In this document: positions 17,005-24,262 of the stretch, piece after piece
Position numbering within the stretch: position 1 is the stretch's first letter
Layout of the letters: the number at the start of each line of letters is the position of its first letter
From: Streptomyces finlayi
Lineage (GTDB): Bacteria; Actinomycetota; Actinomycetes; Streptomycetales; Streptomycetaceae
Direction: 5' to 3'
DNA: 64,000 nucleotides
Assembly (NCBI RefSeq): GCF_014216315.1
Contig: NZ_CP045702.1
Location: 5,952,001-6,016,000 of the forward strand
Translations under genes and position numbers: made by a program
Notes under the pieces: model-generated
Databases searched by the model: none
Told to the model about the DNA's origin: nothing
Seen by the model: only the letters and a program-made list of their open reading frames with translations

Positions 17005-17502
17005 ATGACGACGACAGAGATCAAGACCGACGCCCCGTCCGCCACGACCGGAGCCGCCGTCCGGCTCAACTTCGCGAAGGCCGCACCGAAGGCGTTCCGA
17101 GCCGTGATCGGCCTGGACGCGGCGGCGCGGGAAGGACTCGACCCCACGCTGGTCGAGCTGGTACAGATCCGTTCCTCGCACCTCAACCACTGCGCGTACT
17201 GCCTCCACATGCACACCACGGACGCACGGAAGGCCGGCGAGAGCGAGGAGCGGCTGCACATGGTCGCCGTGTGGCAGGAGGCGACGCACTTCTTCACGGA
17301 GAAGGAGCAGGCGGCGCTCGCCCTCACCGACGCGGTCACGCGGGTCGCGGACGGCGGCATCTCGGACGAGGTGTACGGGCGGGCCGCGGCGCACTTCGAC
17401 GAGCCGGAACTGGCCCGGCTGCTCGCCCTGATCTTCACCATCAACACCTGGAACAGGATCGCCCTGGCCACGGGCAAGCGCGCCGGCACCGACGAACGCT
17501 GA
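17005..17502 (+). CDS. Carboxymuconolactone decarboxylase/AhpD-like protein
   Basis: A 165-residue CMD-fold protein with the redox motif HCAYCLHMHT near residue 70. CAYC with the following His matches alkylhydroperoxidase-type active sites. FTEKEQAALALTDAVTRV and LIFTINTWNRIA are standard for the family. It is divergent from a MocR regulator, an arrangement often seen in Streptomyces. A role in peroxide or thiol homeostasis is inferred. Confidence 0.9.
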   Translation: MTTTEIKTDAPSATTGAAVRLNFAKAAPKAFRAVIGLDAAAREGLDPTLVELVQIRSSHLNHCAYCLHMHTTDARKAGESEERLHMVAVWQEATHFFTEKEQAALALTDAVTRVADGGISDEVYGRAAAHFDEPELARLLALIFTINTWNRIALATGKRAGTDER

Positions 17503-17575
17503 CCGGCCGGGGCGGGGCCGACCTCGGCGCCCGCCCCCGGCATCCGCCCGCGTGCCCCCACTCCGGACCGGCGTC

Positions 17576-17935
17576 TCACCGCCCCAGCGCGTCCCGTACC
17601 GCCTCGTCCGTACGCCCCACGACGGCCGTCCCGTCGTCCGCGGTGATGATCGGCCGCTGGATCAGCTTCGGGTGCGCGGCGAGCGCCTCGATCCACCGCT
17701 CCCGTGAACCGGCCTCCCTCGGCCACTCCTTGAGCCCGAGCTCCTTCGCGTCGGCCTCCTGGGTCCGTGTGATGTCCCACGGTTCGAGCCCCAGCCGTTC
17801 GAGCACGGCCCGGATCTCGTCGCGCGACGGCACGTCCTCCAGGTAGCGGCGGACGGTGTACGCCGCCCCCTCCGCATCGAGCAGATCCACTGCGCTGCGG
17901 CACTTGGAACAGGCCGGATTGATCCAGATCTCCAT
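17576..17935 (-). CDS. ArsC/Spx-family thioredoxin-fold protein
   Basis: A 119-residue protein starting MEIWINPACSKCRSAVDLL, with the CxxC pair at residues 9 and 12. The ArsC-type RPI segment is present (LIQRPIITADDGTAVVGR). Arsenate reductases of this class use the first Cys and Arg residues; Spx-like proteins share the fold but act as regulators. No arsenic genes adjoin it, so arsenate reduction is not assured. Length and motifs fit a complete protein. Confidence 0.85.
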   Translation of the reverse strand: MEIWINPACSKCRSAVDLLDAEGAAYTVRRYLEDVPSRDEIRAVLERLGLEPWDITRTQEADAKELGLKEWPREAGSRERWIEALAAHPKLIQRPIITADDGTAVVGRTDEAVRDALGR

Positions 17936-18054
17936 GGGGCCCAGGTTACGCGAGGGGATCGCGAAAGCCCGTCTGGCCAGGGGCGATTGTCAGTGGGGGG
18001 TAGTAAAATAAAGGGAGTTCGTGAGGGTTCCACCACCGTGCCAGGAGGTTGCCG

Positions 18055-18336
18055 ATGGCCGTTGCCGCAGTCACGACCAAGCCGCTCCACCACCAGTTCA
18101 CCAAGCCGCTGCAGAGGAAGCGACTCCCCGCGGGCCGCCCCCGCGAGTGGTACGTCTCCCACAACCGCCGCCTGAAGGCCATGCGCCTGGCGATCGCCCT
18201 GCTCGACACGGGCGTCTACCAGCCGTCGAGCGCCACCAACGCCCGTATACGCACCATGGCCGAGCGCCTGGGCATCCACCCGCCGTCCGACACCACCTGC
18301 CGCATGGTCCGCACCCTGATCCGCTACGGCCGCTGA
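18055..18336 (+). CDS. Small basic hypothetical protein, left copy of a duplicated gene
   Basis: A 93-residue protein rich in Arg and Lys. The ATG at 18055 follows AGGAGG by six bases, so it is preferred over a TTG six bases earlier. The core begins REWYVSHNRRLKAMRLAIAL and ends with CRMVRTLIRYGR. From PREW to the stop it is duplicated 4,701 bases downstream (22753-23037). No domain was recognised; the basic helical character would allow nucleic-acid binding. An AT-rich stretch (TAGTAAAATA, 18001-18010) upstream may be part of its promoter. It marks the left edge of the accessory island. Confidence 0.7.
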   Translation: MAVAAVTTKPLHHQFTKPLQRKRLPAGRPREWYVSHNRRLKAMRLAIALLDTGVYQPSSATNARIRTMAERLGIHPPSDTTCRMVRTLIRYGR

Positions 18337-18366
18337 CCACGGCCTCCCGCACCTGACACCTGTGCC
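18139..18366 (+). repeat. Left 228-bp direct repeat flanking the island
   Basis: Matches 22840-23067 without gaps. I count about ten mismatches, so roughly 96% identity. It covers the last two thirds of the small gene, its stop codon and 30 bases beyond, which are identical in both copies. The offset is 4,701 bases. It may be an attachment-type duplication or a remnant of gene duplication. Confidence 0.9.
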
Positions 18367-18773
18367 GTTGCTCTGATCATCAAGCGATCTCAGCAATCCC
18401 GGTGTTTCCACCGGAATGGTCCGCAACGGGTCACCAGAGCGCGAGTTGCGCTCTGGTGACCCGTTGGCGGTCTCCCGTTTCTGTCCCGGCCCGGGGGCTG
18501 GGGATCGTGCCACCTGCCCGCCCCGTCCCGGCCTTGCGGCGCGGGTTGGGCTCCTCGCCGAGAACACCGTCGCTGTCCGCGAGAACCGCCAGTGTCTCGA
18601 GCCCGAGATCGGTGCCAGCCGCTGCGTCCGGGCGAGGGTGACCCGCCCCGGTAGTCGTCTCGGCCGACGAGCGTCAAGGTATGACGTGTCACAGACAATA
18701 TGGCGGCGCTGTGGGAACTTCAACTCTGTTACCCGTCAGTTGAGTTATCGACGCGCGCGTGGAGAGGGTCGAA
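18367..18773. other. Non-coding stretch before the three-gene island
   Basis: About 400 bases without a convincing gene. It holds the strong inverted repeat at 18424-18466. Near the operon start there is a small palindrome TGACGTGTCA (18682-18691) and a weak promoter-like pair, GTCAAG (18673-18678) and ACAATA (18696-18701), spaced by 17 bases. The ribosome site GGAGAGG (18761-18767) belongs to the oxygenase gene. Confidence 0.5.
18424..18466 (+). terminator. Strong inverted repeat, likely terminator
   Basis: Perfect 19-base arms at 18424-18442 and 18448-18466 enclose a five-base loop (GAGTT). It lies 88 bases after the left small gene and just inside the left direct repeat. It may end that transcript or insulate the island operon. 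Confidence 0.65.
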
Positions 18774-19637
18774 TTGAGCACGCTGCAAGCCATCACGCTC
18801 GACCTGGTGGTCGACACGGACCGCTACCCCCTGTCGGACCCAGGGAGCGTCGAGGGACAGACGGTGATCGACCGGGCCCGGCACGAACTGGCCACGGTCG
18901 GCTGCACCGTACTGCCGGACTTCATCCGCCCGTCACTCCACGAGGTCCTGCGCCAGGAGTGCGCAGCCATCGCACCCCAGGCGTACTTCGACGTCGAGAC
19001 CGTCAACGTCTACAACATCGCCGTGGACGCGGACCTGCCCGAGAACCACCCCGGCCGGCGCACCTTCCAGCGGGGCAACGCGTTCGTCGCGCGCGACCAC
19101 ATCCCCGGGGGCGCCCTCATCAGCCGGCTCTACGCGCACGAGGTGTTCCAGCGCTTCGTCGCCGACTGCTTCGGACTGCCGCAGCTGCATGAGCTCGCCG
19201 ACCCGCTCTCCGGGCTCGTTCTCAACGTCGTACGGCCGGGTATGGAGCACCCATGGCACTTCGACACCAACGAGTACACGGTGAGCATGCTGACCCAGCA
19301 GGCGCAGGCAGGCGGTGACTTCGAGTACTGCCCGAACATCAGGTCCGCCGAGGACGAGCGCTTCGACGCCGTCCGCGACGTACTGGACGGCAGCACCCGG
19401 GGCGAGCGCCTTCTCCTGCGGCCGGGCGACCTGCAGCTCTTCAAGGGCCGCTACTCGCTGCACCGCGTCAGCCCCGTGCAGGGCGACGTGGCACGCCACT
19501 CCGCGATCTTCGCCTACAGCGAGCGCCCCGACGTCATCGGGAGTATGTCCCGCACCCGGCAGCTCTTCGGCCGCGTCCTGCCCGCACACCAAGCTGCCGA
19601 AGGCCGGGCCGTACGGGGCGACAAGCTGCTGGACTAG
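18774..19637 (+). CDS. BesD-like 2-oxoglutarate/Fe(II) oxygenase, predicted hydroxylase
   Basis: A non-heme iron oxygenase of 287 residues from the TTG at 18774. The TTG has GGAGAGG six bases upstream; a GTG at 18759 is the alternative and has no ribosome site. The iron triad is HFD in PWHFDTNEYTVS (His162, Asp164) plus His230 in GRYSLHRVSP, and Arg241 (DVARHS) would bind 2-oxoglutarate. The His-to-His spacing of 68 and the GGDFEYCPNIR context match the amino-acid radical halogenase BesD (His137, Gly139, His204). BesD has Gly where this protein has Asp. A carboxylate there normally means hydroxylation, not chlorination. It is the first gene of an apparent operon with a methyltransferase and an acyltransferase. 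The substrate is unknown, probably a free amino acid or betaine. Confidence 0.85.
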   Translation: MSTLQAITLDLVVDTDRYPLSDPGSVEGQTVIDRARHELATVGCTVLPDFIRPSLHEVLRQECAAIAPQAYFDVETVNVYNIAVDADLPENHPGRRTFQRGNAFVARDHIPGGALISRLYAHEVFQRFVADCFGLPQLHELADPLSGLVLNVVRPGMEHPWHFDTNEYTVSMLTQQAQAGGDFEYCPNIRSAEDERFDAVRDVLDGSTRGERLLLRPGDLQLFKGRYSLHRVSPVQGDVARHSAIFAYSERPDVIGSMSRTRQLFGRVLPAHQAAEGRAVRGDKLLD

Positions 19638-19696
19638 CGGGCGGCCCGCGCAGACCGCTCCTGCCCCGCCCCGCGAACCACGGAGGAGTAAGCCCC

Positions 19697-20497
19697 TTGC
19701 GTTTCGACGCGAACGGAAAAGTCTCGCTCGACCACATCTACACCGCTCCCGACCCGCGCACGTACTTCCAGGTGCTCCGACCCCTCGGCTACTGCGTTCC
19801 GCAACAGGCCAAGCCGTACTTCGAGAAGCTCATCAAGGAGTACCGGGAGTCGGAGGAGGTGGCGGTCCCGACCGTCCTGGACATCGGCTGCTCCTACGGG
19901 ATCAACGCCGCCCTGCTGAAGTACGACGCGACGATGGACGAGCTGTACGCGCGCTACGGCGATGCCGCCCGGATGTCCCGCGAGGAGCTCCTGGCCCGCG
20001 ACCGTGACCTCTCCCGTTCCCGCAGACCCGCGCACGGCCTTCGCTTCACCGGGCTGGACGCGTCCACCAGCGCACTGGCCTACGCGCGCGAGGCCGGGTT
20101 CCTCGACGAAGCGGTCCACGCCGACCTGGAGAGAGACGACCCCACACCGGAGCAGCACGCCCGGCTCGCCGGGACGGACATCGTGATCTCGACGGGCTGC
20201 ATCGGCTACGTCACCGAGCGGACCCTCACCCGCGTCGTACGGGCACAGGGCGAACGGCGCCCCTGGATGGCGCACTTCGTCCTGCGGATGTTCCCCTTCG
20301 ACCCGGTCGAGGACGCCCTGGCCGGACTCGGATACCGCACCGTCAGGGTCGACGACGTCTTCAAGCAGCGGAAGTTCGCCGATCCGCACGAACAGACACG
20401 CGTGCTGGACAGCATGGCGGCGGCCGGAGTGGATGCGCGGGGCCTGGAGGAGGAAGGCTGGATGTACGCACAGCTCTACCTCTCCCGCCCGAACTGA
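19697..20497 (+). CDS. Class I SAM-dependent methyltransferase-like protein
   Basis: A 266-residue protein with a Rossmann methyltransferase core. Motif I is VLDIGCSYGINAALLK at residues 60-75, followed by a second acidic strand (LRFTGLDASTSALAYAREAG) and TDIVISTGCIGYVTE. The start is TTG at 19697, preceded by GGAGGAG at 19682-19688; no other start lies nearby. It begins 59 bases after the oxygenase and ends 39 bases before the acyltransferase, so all three are probably co-transcribed. I cannot assign the target atom. N-methylation of an amine would fit the carnitine-type acyltransferase next to it, but this is inference. The N-terminal 55 residues are not part of the core fold and may bind substrate. 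Confidence 0.78.
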   Translation: MRFDANGKVSLDHIYTAPDPRTYFQVLRPLGYCVPQQAKPYFEKLIKEYRESEEVAVPTVLDIGCSYGINAALLKYDATMDELYARYGDAARMSREELLARDRDLSRSRRPAHGLRFTGLDASTSALAYAREAGFLDEAVHADLERDDPTPEQHARLAGTDIVISTGCIGYVTERTLTRVVRAQGERRPWMAHFVLRMFPFDPVEDALAGLGYRTVRVDDVFKQRKFADPHEQTRVLDSMAAAGVDARGLEEEGWMYAQLYLSRPN

Positions 20498-20536
20498 GAC
20501 CAGCCACCCTTCCCACCAACCGAAAGCAGAGCCGAA

Positions 20537-22345
20537 TTGAACGTCAGCCAGGAAGTTGCGGTCAGCGCCACCTTCGCCCGGGAGGGCAGCCTGCCGCGCG
20601 TGCCGCTGCCCACGCTCGAGGCGAGCTGCGAGAGGTTCCTCGCCTGGAGCGCACCGCTCCTGACCGCGGAGGAGCGGGAAGCGACCGAGGCCGAGGTCGC
20701 TGCCTTCCTGCGGCCCGACGGACCCGGCCGGGTCCTGCACGCGGCGCTGGAGGAGTACGACGGCACGGAGGGCGTGCACAGCTGGCTCGACACCTTCTGG
20801 CCGTACCGCTACCTCGGCCGCCGGGACCGGATCGCGCTCAACGCCAACTTCTTCTTCCTGTTCCAGGACACCGGCCAGGGGCAGCTCGACCGGGCGGCCG
20901 GGCTCGTCGCCGGGGCGCTCAACTACAAGCGGCAGCTCGACGAGGGCCTCATCGCGCCGGTGGAGCAGCGCGGAGTGCCCCAGTCGATGGTGCAGAACAA
21001 GTACCTCTTCTCCACGACCCGTATCCCCGGTGTCCCCCTGGACACGGTGCGCGCCCCGTACAGCGACAGCGCGCCCGGTCCCTCCACGGCCCGGCACATC
21101 GTGGTGTTCTTCCGGGGCAGCATGTTCCGGCTGGTCGTGCTCGGTGAGGACGGCGCCCCGCACAGCCTCGACGAGATCGAAGCCGGGCTGCGCGCCGTGA
21201 CCAAGGCCGACGTGCACACGGACGAGGCGAACCGGGCGGGCCACCTCACCACCATGGCGCGTGCGGAGTGGGCGGCTGCCCGGGACGCCCTCCTCGCCCA
21301 CCCCCGCAACGCCGAGACGCTGGACGAGATCGAGACCGCGCTGTTCTGCGTCTGTCTGGAGGACTTCGCACCCGAGGACACCAAGGCCACCTGCGACGAA
21401 CTGTTGTACGGAGACCGGGGCAACCGCTGGTTCGACAAGGCAGTCTCCTTCGTCGTCTACAGGAACGGCCGGGCCGGCATCAACGTGGAGCACTGTGAGC
21501 TCGACGGGACGACCATCCTCAGCTTCACCGACGCACTGCTCAGCACCCCGCCCGAGGAGCACGCCCGCCGGTCCGGCGCACGCTCGCAGGGCCAACCGGT
21601 CCCGCAGCCCCTCGTGTTCGAGCTCGACGCCACCCAGCGGGCCCAAGTGCACACGGCTGCTGAGGCGTTCGCCGCGTACGGGCACAACACCGCAACCAGC
21701 ACCGTGTCGTTCGACGACTTCGGCAGCACGGCGGCCAAAGCGCTCGGCGTATCCCCGGACGCGTTCGTCCAGGCTGCCTACCAGCTGGCCCACCAGCGCG
21801 CCAAGGGGCACCTCGGCGCCACGTACGAGTCGATCGCGACCCGCCAGTTCCGGCACGGGCGGACCGAGGCGATGCGCGTCGTCACCCCCGAGATGCCGGC
21901 CTTCGTAGCCGCGATGGAGGACCCGACGGCGGACCGCGAAACCCGCCGCGCCGCCTTCCGTGCAGCCGCGGGCGCCCATGTGGCCCGGGCGAAGGAATGC
22001 CAGGCCGGGGACGCCCCCGAGCAGCACCTGTGGGAGCTGGAGCTCATCCAGCGCCGGCGCGGGGACGAACTCGGGATCACCGAACAGCCCGCCCTGTACC
22101 GCTCACCGGGCTGGCTCACAATGCGGGACGACTACCTGAGTACCAGCTCGGCGCCGTCGGAGAACATCCAGTACTTCGGCTTCGGCTCCACGAGCAGCAA
22201 GTGCATCGGCATCGCCTACGTCTTGCTGCCCGACCGCTTCAACCTCTACCTGAGCACCCCGCTTCCGGTGGCGGCCCAGATGCACGCCTTCGCGGACCGC
22301 CTCCGCGAGGCGGTCGTGGAACTGCGCGAGCTGCTGGCGGGCTGA
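20537..22345 (+). CDS. Carnitine/choline O-acyltransferase family protein
   Basis: A 602-residue member of the choline/carnitine acyltransferase family, near the usual 600-630. Family landmarks occur in order: VPLPTLEASCERFL (residue 22), KYLFSTTRIPGVPLDT (155), the catalytic His in INVEHCELDGTT (His319), ATYESIATRQFRHGRTEAMR (about 435) and an STS-type motif with FGFGSTSSKCIGIAY near 545. Such enzymes move an acyl group between CoA and the hydroxyl of carnitine or choline. They are mainly eukaryotic and uncommon in bacteria. The start is TTG at 20537 in the context GAATTGA, also seen at the oxygenase start. With the neighbouring methyltransferase and oxygenase, it may acylate a hydroxylated quaternary amine (inference). 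Confidence 0.9.
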   Translation: MNVSQEVAVSATFAREGSLPRVPLPTLEASCERFLAWSAPLLTAEEREATEAEVAAFLRPDGPGRVLHAALEEYDGTEGVHSWLDTFWPYRYLGRRDRIALNANFFFLFQDTGQGQLDRAAGLVAGALNYKRQLDEGLIAPVEQRGVPQSMVQNKYLFSTTRIPGVPLDTVRAPYSDSAPGPSTARHIVVFFRGSMFRLVVLGEDGAPHSLDEIEAGLRAVTKADVHTDEANRAGHLTTMARAEWAAARDALLAHPRNAETLDEIETALFCVCLEDFAPEDTKATCDELLYGDRGNRWFDKAVSFVVYRNGRAGINVEHCELDGTTILSFTDALLSTPPEEHARRSGARSQGQPVPQPLVFELDATQRAQVHTAAEAFAAYGHNTATSTVSFDDFGSTAAKALGVSPDAFVQAAYQLAHQRAKGHLGATYESIATRQFRHGRTEAMRVVTPEMPAFVAAMEDPTADRETRRAAFRAAAGAHVARAKECQAGDAPEQHLWELELIQRRRGDELGITEQPALYRSPGWLTMRDDYLSTSSAPSENIQYFGFGSTSSKCIGIAYVLLPDRFNLYLSTPLPVAAQMHAFADRLREAVVELRELLAG

Positions 22346-22752
22346 CACCGCACAGCGGGCAGGTGGCGAGCCGCCGGTACGGCCCAGCTCGCCGCCTGCC
22401 CGCTCGGGCGGGCCTTCACCGCCATGACGACCGGCATGTGCGTTTCGCCGCCCACGCCCGTCGCCCGGCGAGGTGGCCGGGGTTCGCTGGAGGCCATGCT
22501 CGGCGATGCCCGTCATGGCCTCACGGTGCGGGAACTCGCCATCGGCCCAGCCATCCGTCAGGGGCCGATGGCCGCTGCCGGGAGGCCGAAACGCTGCGGT
22601 CCCCAGTGGGCAGTCAGCCCGTATCCGCGGACACCTCAGACATCGGCATGCGCAAGCGCATCGTTCCAGACGCCCGAACCAGCACCCATCCAGCTCGACC
22701 AAACACATAGGGGCAACCCCCCAAGTAGCGAAGGACGGGCTTCACCAACGAA
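22346..22752. other. Stretch after the acyltransferase without a recognised gene
   Basis: About 400 bases between the acyltransferase stop and the right copy of the small gene. Open frames exist on both strands, but none has a ribosome site plus protein-like composition, and none matches a family I know. No terminator-grade hairpin was found here. It may contain scrambled remnants from the event that formed the island. Confidence 0.4.
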
Positions 22753-23037
22753 GTGGAGTTCCGGCGCTGCCCTCATCGCCGAGCACTCAACATCGTCCGC
22801 GACGCCTACTTCGTGTGCGTTTCCTGCGACGGCGATCTGCCCCGCGAGTGGTACGTCTCGCACAACCGTCGCCTGAAGGCCATGCGGCTGGCGATCGCCC
22901 TGCTCGACACGGGCGTCTACCAGCCGTCGAGCGCCACCAACATCCGAATACGCACCATGGCCGAGCGCCTCGCTATCCACCCGCCGTCCGACACCACCTG
23001 CCGCATGGTCCGCACCCTGATCCGTTACGGCCGCTGA
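22753..23037 (+). CDS. Right copy of the duplicated small gene, chimeric N-terminus
   Basis: A 94-residue frame from GTG 22753. From PREW onward it matches the left copy at 18055-18336 with two or three substitutions (NARI to NIRI, LGI to LAI). The first 30 residues are unrelated. They read CPHRRALNIVRDAYFVCVSC then DGDL, like the end of a small zinc-ribbon-type protein. The switch occurs exactly at the direct-repeat boundary (22840). The copy is therefore a fusion of another gene's tail to the duplicated segment. No clear ribosome site precedes the GTG, and the in-frame TAG at 22726 limits extension. Function and expression are unknown. Confidence 0.5.
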   Translation: MEFRRCPHRRALNIVRDAYFVCVSCDGDLPREWYVSHNRRLKAMRLAIALLDTGVYQPSSATNIRIRTMAERLAIHPPSDTTCRMVRTLIRYGR

Positions 23038-23067
23038 CCACGGCCTCCCGCACCTGACACCTGTGCC
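22840..23067 (+). repeat. Right 228-bp direct repeat flanking the island
   Basis: Gapless match to 18139-18366 with about ten substitutions by my count. The last 67 bases, from the end of the coding part through 30 bases past the stop, differ at only one position. Both copies are in the same orientation. Confidence 0.9.
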
Positions 23068-23132
23068 ACCGGGAAATCGAAACCGGGGGCACAGGCATGT
23101 CGTGACGGCCCGCCAAGGGTGCTGCCGGCGCT

Positions 23133-23636
23133 TCAGAATCCGGTGCAGGTGGCCGTCGCGGACGGACCGGACGCCGTGGCAGTACGGCGCGAACCGTCGT
23201 CCACGGTCACCGAGCACCTGACGTTTCCGCCCGCCGCGCCGACAGTGACGGCCAGGGTCCCGCCCTTCACGAAGCCGGTGGCCTCGACATCGCGCCTCCA
23301 CGGCAGACTCTGCCCGGTCTCCTGGCTCGTCGAGAGATCACCGTCCCGCCAGGTGGTGTAGGCGATGGTCACACCCTTCGCGGTGCCCGTGACCTCGTAC
23401 CGCACCCGGACCGTCCGGTCGCTCTCCTCCGACACCCCGTTGACGACCAGTGCGACGACCGCGACGCAGCCGCCGGTCAGCAGGAGAACGACCACTAGCA
23501 GGACCCAGGGCCACCTACGACGCCTCCGAGGAGCAGGAGGGTAATGACCGTACGGCGGAGGCTGCTGCGACCGGTCTCCCCACTGGGGCTGACCGGGCCG
23601 GTGCTCTGGATTCCCGTCCGGGGGCTGTTCGCTCAT
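23133..23636 (-). CDS. MmpS-like membrane-anchored protein
   Basis: A 167-residue protein. The N-terminus is Pro/Gln-rich and cytoplasmic (MSEQPPDGNPEHRPGQPQWG). One membrane helix follows a basic patch (RRRRRWPWVLLVVVLLLTGG). The outer domain is a small beta fold with two Cys (GNVRCSVTV, TATCTGF). VRVRYEVTGTAKGVTIAYTT is the pattern of MmpS-type transport accessory proteins. The ATG at 23636 has GGAGGG close upstream. In mycobacteria MmpS partners MmpL exporters; no MmpL gene is in the window. Confidence 0.75.
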   Translation of the reverse strand: MSEQPPDGNPEHRPGQPQWGDRSQQPPPYGHYPPAPRRRRRWPWVLLVVVLLLTGGCVAVVALVVNGVSEESDRTVRVRYEVTGTAKGVTIAYTTWRDGDLSTSQETGQSLPWRRDVEATGFVKGGTLAVTVGAAGGNVRCSVTVDDGSRRTATASGPSATATCTGF

Positions 23637-23757
23637 GCCCTCCAGAGTTGGCCCTCCCGTTCCTTCGCGCGACTCCGTGACACGTACGGCGTACACGGCA
23701 TGCGGCCCCGTCCGGCTCCGCCTTGACTGAGACCATCGCGAGTGCTGGGAGGCGCAG

Positions 23758-24245
23758 ATGACAGGACGCGGCGTACGAGGGGCACGGGCCCTGCTGTTGG
23801 CGGCGGCAGTGGCGGCAACGGCCGTCGGCTGCTCGGACGAAGACGGCGGTGGCGCGTCGGACGCGGCCTCCAAGGCGGCGTCCGCCGCCTCGTCACTGGC
23901 GTCGAAGGGCTCGGACTTGGTCGCATCCGCCACCGCCGCCGCCCAGGAGAAGCTGGCCGGCTTCAAGGACGGCGTGAACGCCAAGGGCGACGTCCGGCTC
24001 GGGGACGTGAGCAAGGACGCCGACGGCCGCTCCACGGCGAAGTTCACGGTGACCAACGGCTCCGACTCCGCCCAGTCGTACGCGGTCCAGATCAACTTCC
24101 GCGACAAGGGCGACAAACTGGTCGAGACGGTCGTCGTCTCGTCGACGACGTCCAGCCCGGCAAGAAGAAGGACGCCACGGCCCGCAGTAACCGCACACTC
24201 GACGGAGACGTCACCGCCGAGGTCGGCACGGCGCTGCGCCACTGA
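23758..24245 (+). pseudogene. Lipoprotein gene with a frameshift near its 3' end
   Basis: From ATG 23758 the product has a signal peptide with lipobox TAVGC (Cys near residue 24). An Ala/Ser-rich spacer follows, then a beta domain (AKFTVTNGSDSAQSYAVQIN) like FxLYD-type extracellular domains. After VETVVV the frame changes. The expected ending, VDDVQPGKKKDATARSNRT through EVGTALRH, is found in the next frame and stops at 24245. One missing base near 24138-24142, in a TCGTCGTC-type repeat, explains this. Read as is, the protein would gain an unrelated Arg/Pro-rich tail to 24315. A sequencing error is an alternative. Confidence 0.6.
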
Positions 24246-24262
24246 TACGGGCCCGGGAGCAC

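Noticed and set aside
18416..19192. An alternative plus-strand frame of 258 codons overlapping the oxygenase start
   Set aside because: It begins within the inverted repeat, has an Arg/Pro/His-rich translation, and would overlap a gene with intact catalytic motifs and a good ribosome site.
18774..19637. Calling the BesD-like protein a halogenase
   Set aside because: The residue that is Gly in BesD is Asp here, so a chloride site at the iron is not expected.
22424..22876. A plus-strand frame of 150 codons after the acyltransferase
   Set aside because: Composition is that of non-coding high-GC DNA, there is no ribosome site, and no family resemblance was found.
17935..23133. Integrase, transposase or conjugation genes for the island
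   Set aside because: No open frame in or next to the island shows catalytic motifs of tyrosine or serine recombinases or transposases. Mobility is suggested only by the direct repeats.
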